Assembly: GCA_025403435.1 (NCBI GenBank)
Contig: CM046327.1
Span: 18,352,440 to 18,416,439, forward strand
Length of the DNA: 64,000 nt
Origin: Artocarpus heterophyllus
Taxonomy: Eukaryota; Streptophyta; Magnoliopsida; Rosales; Moraceae
Direction of reading: 5' to 3'
In this document: positions 59,172 through 64,000 of the stretch, in pieces
Layout: each line of letters starts with the position of its first letter
Position numbering within the stretch: position 1 is the stretch's first letter
The notes under the pieces: generated by a model
Seen by the model: the letters and a program-made list of their open reading frames with translations, nothing else
Databases searched by the model: none
What the model was told of the DNA's origin: nothing
Position numbers and translations under genes: made by a program

Positions 59172-61078
59172 TAAGGAATTGTTCAACTACACTTATTCTT
59201 CTTTTGGCGTTGAAGAAAGGTCTAACTATTGGAATAGTTATAATTATGTTAGAAATCCTCTGAATGCTAAGCTCACACGTGGTAACTAGATAGTCCTAGT
59301 TGTTTGGCTAATTACGACGCCATTTTAGAGTGCGTTTGACAATGCAATTAAAAGAAAAAATTAGAACCAAATTACTGTAGCAGATGAGAACTGCTCACTA
59401 TGACCTAATTTTGCTTTATATTATAGCATGAAATTTTAAACTTTGAAACTATATTGTTGAAAAGACGTTGTCAAAGGCTCAAATATTTATTTATGAGATA
59501 TTTACGTCTCAACTCCTTAAATTTTAAAACCTTTAGCATTGAGGTTTTCATTTTAAGAATCTGGACACTCAGGTCTACAAACTCTTAATATATTAGCAAC
59601 TGCACCTTATTCCCCATTTTAATAATTTGAATACTTAGGTCGGCAAACTTTTAATTTGTTGCCACTCTTAGTCCTCATTTTAAGAATTTTAAACATTTAG
59701 ATTTCTAACTTTTAATTTGTTGGTGTTGTTAGTCTATATTTTCCTTTTACTCTTAAATGGCGTAGGAAAGGTCAATATTTTGAGGCTTTTTATTCCTTGG
59801 GTCTAGAAAACGTATATTTTATTTGACCAAGGTCCGCAAAAAGCTTTTATCTTTTAAAGTATAAGTGATTAATTTCTGTCTAAAAATGTTTAGATGCCCT
59901 AGTATAAATGTAATTATGATAATTAATGATAACAAAATGATTGATTATAAACTGGGAAAAAAGAGAAATTAAAAAATCATTAAAAAATTTAGTCATCTAT
60001 TTTGTTATATTTTGGGCAAGTTGGTTGCAAGTTACAGCATTATGACTAAAGAACAAGAGCAGAATTGCAACAAAACCCAAAAAAGGGTACAAATTACATT
60101 ACATAACAAGTTCATGGGTGTAGCTGAGGTACAAGGGGTAAACTCGGACTCAAATAGGATAGGATTGTGCATGTTGAACCTTTTGGGTGTAAACTGAGAT
60201 AAATTATTTTTATAATAACCCTATAAAACCAATTTTTTCATTGATTTATTTCATAATTGGGGATGTTCTTATGTCTTACCTTTTAATTGGATGAGAATGA
60301 ATGAAGAAATACTAAGTCGTCCCATATTGAATCTCAAACTTGTTGGATCTTTAGCTTGGGAAGAAGTGGAAGTTTTTAGGCAACTTGTCCTACTTTCTGT
60401 ATGATGGGGAATGTCCCCTCATGCTTGCGGCTGATCCTCTTACTAAAAAAAAAGGAAAGGGTCCACCCTGAAACCAAGGGCGTACTAACTAACAGCTGAG
60501 TCCTCTCCAAACCGCAGGAGATAGTTGCCCATCATACGGCTCACCAACTTCACTTGCCTCTATGGGAGATGCACTCATATATTAATTTTTTGAGATATTT
60601 TATAAAAGTATTGAAGACTGGATAATTGAGGTCTCTTCTAATATTGTTGTTTGATAAATGTCTGTTAAATAAATTTTGAAACTTCTCTTACACCACTATA
60701 TCAATATTTTTCAACATTAGTTTATTATTTTTGTATAATATTATGCATTTTGAGAACCAAAGCTTGCATGATTTTGCATGATGCCACATATAATTTGAAA
60801 GAGGACAAAGAGCCAACATCTTGGAGGATAAAAAAATTAACAATCGAAATTTTAGGGGGAGAAAGATAATTGTGAATTAAAAAAATATCTCCAAATAACC
60901 TCTCTCAGAACTCAGCAAGCATTACGGCGCTTGTCACGACTTCAGAACTCACAACGTTGTTGGCGATCGTCATTGCGAAGTCATGGCACACTCGTGAGGT
61001 CGTGACAACATTTGCAACAAGAGACATGATTAACAACAATGAGGCAAGACAATTTTCGAAGGGCAGTTCTATATAGCC
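59172..61078. other. Intergenic with degenerate repeats, no gene seen
   Basis: 59330-59480 begins GAGTGCGTTTGACAATG and may be an old MITE. 59510-59745 holds three degenerate copies of a phrase like CATTTTAAGAATTTGGACAC...TTTTAATTTGTTG. The piece 60400-60590 is less AT-rich (GGAATGTCCCCTCATGCTTG, CAAACCGCAGGAGATAGTTG) and looks like part of a repeat family, but I cannot name it. The last bases before 61079 flank the gypsy insertion. Confidence 0.5.
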
Positions 61079-63235
61079 TGTAACGCCCCGAAATTTATTT
61101 AATGTTAATGTAATGTAAATGATGAATTAGTGTGCCATAATTAATGTTTAACATTAATTTGATTACTTGGTTGGATTTTTAGTTTTTGGTTGTTTTGTTA
61201 ATTTGATGAATTCGAATGATTTCTTATTTGTTTTAAAATGATGTTTTGAGTTTTAAAACACAACAATTTGTAAAATGTTAAAAAAAATATTTCGTTTTAC
61301 AAAACCGTGGGCGGCACATGGTTTTCGCACAGTAAAACCGCCCATCGATTTTCTCTATTTATTTCCTTCCTCTCTATCTCTCTCCTCACTCTCACGGCGC
61401 TCTCTCTCTCTCTCTCTTCCTCTTGGTCTCTCGGCTCCTCTCTCTTCTCTCAATTCTCTCTCAAAATTTTTGAAAGAAATTTGAATCCAAGCTTTGGGTT
61501 AGCAAGGAGGAAGCTCGGGGACGTGATTTAGCAACCGAGAACGCGGATTGAAGCTTCGATTCGAGGTTAGTTTTGAAATTTCTAAACTTTTTACAAAATT
61601 TTCAATTTTGTGCATTTTTGAAATCTAGGTTTGTTTAAGCTTAGAAAACCGTGGATTTGAGTTAAATGAACTTAGAACAACTAGAATCTAAGCTTAGATT
61701 GAAGAAAAACGAATTGAATTCAAGATTTTTCATTTTTCCTCAATTTTTCCTTTTTTTAGATTTTTGTGTTTGAATCTTGTTTAAATGAGTTTTAAAGTAT
61801 CTAAATATGTTTTTCTATCATCTATGAATGTTTTCCATGCCTGAGATTTGAGAAAAACAGGTTAGAATCAAGATTTGGGTTTTGGGGAAATCAAAACCCG
61901 TGGCTGAAATTTCTGGGTTTTTCCAATTCGACAGGCCATAACAGGGATCGGCAGGCCGGTGTTCTTCAGTCTAGCAGGCCAAACCTGGAAATTGTTCGGC
62001 CGACCGAACTTTGCTTCCGGCAGGCCGAACTGTGCAGTTCGGCCGGCCAAAGCAGGGAGTCCGGCAGGCCGACCAAGGCATGGCAATTTTTGTGATTTTT
62101 ACCCATTTTTACTGTTTTAAACCCTGATTTAAATCCCAACCTTATAGAATGATTTTAATGATATAAATGGCACACTAGGACATCATGAAATGGTTTAGTA
62201 ACATAGAATGTCTCGAACTAGATATTGATCGACTTAGTTTGTATCTAGGATCGTTCGTGATTCCGTGGAGCTAACGTATAGGGGACTGGGATTACGGTGT
62301 GGGGCACCGGCACGAGTATTGAGGTAGGACTTCTATCCTATTTCTTTGGTAGCCTGGTTTTGAAATGATTTGGCTTTGAAAAGGATTTCTATTAAAATAT
62401 TTTCGACGGTTGTTTGAAAATAGGATTTATCGGTTATATTTTAATATACCGTGATCTGAAATGAACTTCATAATAATGTAACTGACAACACTCGGTAATT
62501 GGGTTTTGAATGATAATGATAATAAACACATAGGCATGATGCCATATCAGAGATTGGGTCATGTAGCGATCGACCTTGGGGGCAGGTCCCGAAACCCAGC
62601 TGGGCCACTACGGTGGTGATATTATGGTTTGCCTAGGAAAAGAAAAATGGTATTTTTGATTGTGCGAGTAGACTGTTCTGGGTCAGGACGATTCTACTCA
62701 AATTATTTATTTATTTATTTATTTATTTAAGGTTTCTTTTGAGCACACCTAGCAATGAAATGTTTCTTTAAATTAAACTATTTTATAAAACATAGTCCTA
62801 CTGAGCCTTTCGCTCACGTTTTATTGTTTTAAATTTCTCCCTCTAGGTGGTTTCCCATGTAGGTTTGGAGAGGATTCTTCGGACCGAACTCAAGAGCAAT
62901 AGGACGATTGATTTATATTTTGTATTATTTAATCAAGGCATGTAAGATCTTAATTTTATTTGTACTTGGACTGTGATTGTATTTATGATATTGTCAGTAC
63001 CATGTATGTGCACAAGTTGTGGGTTGTGGAACGCATACTCGCGGCTCTATTATTTTAATATTTATTCGTTTAATGTTTGAAATTGTCTAACGTATATGAA
63101 CTTGCTGTGAAGTGTTTTAATGAACCTCACGTTTTATACTTAATTCAATTCCTTAAACTCTAGATTTTAATTAAATTCTCTTTTAATTAATTTAAATAAT
63201 CCGTCACGTCACCTTCCGTACTCCGGGGCGTGACA
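61079..63235 (+). repeat. 5' LTR of a Ty3/gypsy retrotransposon (2,157 bp)
   Basis: It starts TGTAACGCCCCGAAATTTAT and ends CTCCGGGGCGTGACA, and the first and last 12 or so bases are complementary (TAACGCCCCG and CGGGGCGTGA). It is followed by a primer-binding site and gag. It is collinear with the solo LTR at 27691-29800. Inside are a CT-rich stretch (61370-61460), a cluster of GGCAGGCCG boxes (61925-62085) and an ATTT repeat (62705-62728). Confidence 0.93.
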
Positions 63236-63238
63236 AAA

Positions 63239-63250
63239 TGGTATCAGAGC
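63239..63250 (+). other. Primer-binding site of the gypsy element
   Basis: TGGTATCAGAGC, three bases after the LTR end; complementary to the 3' end of initiator methionine tRNA. Confidence 0.9.
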
Positions 63251-63340
63251 TCAAGGTTATGAACCTTGGGAATTGTGCACACATAGGTTTGATAATGAAA
63301 TACCTCTGACAGTCCAAATTTTGTTTTCAAAAGTGAGAGA

Positions 63341-64000
63341 ATGGCACCTAGACGTCGCTCGACTGCTGATGCCGAGTTCGGAAATGATGAGAGCATAATG
63401 AGGTCTATGTTTGCGGCTTTTCGACAGATGGCAGCCAGGGCTAGACCGGGAGATTCTGATGTTGGTAGTCGGCATGCGTACTTTAAGGAATTTTGACAGG
63501 TGTCAATTTTGACTTTTGATGGCAATGGGGATCCGCAGTTAGCAGAGTATTGGTTGGATTCAATCTTGAAGCATTTGGATACTCTTGGTGTGCCTGAGGA
63601 GTATCGTGTGGAGTTTGCTGCGTATAAGCTCGAGGGTGGTGCTAACACTTGGTGGAAACAGGCTAAGCGTCTGGAGCGCGGTGGTGATATCAGTTGGGAC
63701 AAGTTCGAGGAGCTGTTCTATGATCGGTATTTTTCGCAGGGGTATAGAGATCAGAAGGCAGCTGAGTTCTACAGGTTGCAGCAGGGTGATCTGTCAGTTC
63801 GAGAGTATGAGGCAAAGTTTAATGAGTTGGCTAGGTTTGCTCCATCAGCGGTGGCATCGGAGCGTGAAAAATGTATTAAGTTTCAGGAAGGACTTAAGGC
63901 TCCTATTCGGCGGCAGTTGGTTGCTCTACGACTTAGGAGTTTCGGAGAGCTTGTGTCGTCGATGATCTCCGTGGAGAATGATTATGTGCAGTATTGTTAG
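63341..64000 (+). pseudogene. Broken gag gene of the gypsy element, cut by the window edge
   Basis: The frame opens at ATG 63341 with MAPRRRSTADAEF, runs to an in-frame TGA at 63494-63496, continues in the same frame with QVSILTFDGNGDPQLAEYWL, and meets TAG at 63998-64000. The middle part is the retrotransposon gag domain: AYKLEGGANTWWKQ, WDKFEELFYDRYFSQGY, LQQGDLSVREYEAKFNELAR and CIKFQEGLKAPIR. This is the usual capsid-like gag of chromovirus-type plant gypsy elements. Two in-frame stops make this copy non-functional; whether pol beyond the window is intact cannot be seen. Confidence 0.92.

Overview
The window is nuclear DNA of a flowering plant, most likely a eudicot. The evidence is intron-rich genes with GT/AG junctions, plant-specific families (AP2/ERF, B3, calmodulin-like, MATE/DTX), AT-rich intergenic DNA, and several lineages of plant LTR retrotransposons and MITEs. 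I cannot name the species. Exon boundaries were worked out by eye from splice consensus, reading-frame continuity and family knowledge.

Genes, left to right: (1) the C-terminal part of an ERF transcription factor, cut by the window edge (2-325, +); (2) a very large seven-coding-exon gene for a BAT2/PRRC2-like low-complexity protein of about 2,458 residues (2938-11273, -); (3) a seven-exon gene for a small protein resembling only the second RecA domain of eIF4A-type helicases (12963-15821, +); (4) a MATE transporter pseudogene split by a 5'-truncated Ty1/copia element (20318-25452, +); (5) an intronless four-EF-hand calmodulin-like gene (32549-33154, +); (6) a two-exon gene for a plant-specific His-rich, SADELFFKG-type protein of unknown function (51793-52514, +); (7) a seven-exon B3-domain gene (54461-57388, -). 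The genes show no common pathway; each appears to be an independent transcription unit.

The rest, about two thirds of the window, is mobile-element and repeat DNA. A 2.1 kb Ty3/gypsy solo LTR with a perfect 5-bp target duplication lies at 27691-29800. A second copy of the same LTR family at 61079-63235 is followed by a tRNA-iMet-type primer-binding site and a broken gag gene that runs off the window. A second gypsy-like family gives a compact, non-coding two-LTR element (44141-46483, two 625-bp LTRs) and a related long LTR-like block of about 4 kb (35227-39217). There is also a 460-bp tandem array of three copies (41901-43270), a 1.24-kb inverted-repeat element with an almost pure A/T core (57930-59171), several small foldback MITEs, a probable tRNA-derived SINE, a 22-bp-type minisatellite and an AT-rich short motif scattered over 47-59 kb.

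Most notable: the copia LTR carries two tandem 60-bp modules that each combine a USE-like box with a TATA box, the arrangement known from plant snRNA promoters. Also notable are the three near-palindromic boxes just upstream of the eIF4A-like gene and the relationship between the 4-kb and 625-bp LTRs. I found no tRNA, rRNA or snRNA gene, CRISPR array or viral gene.
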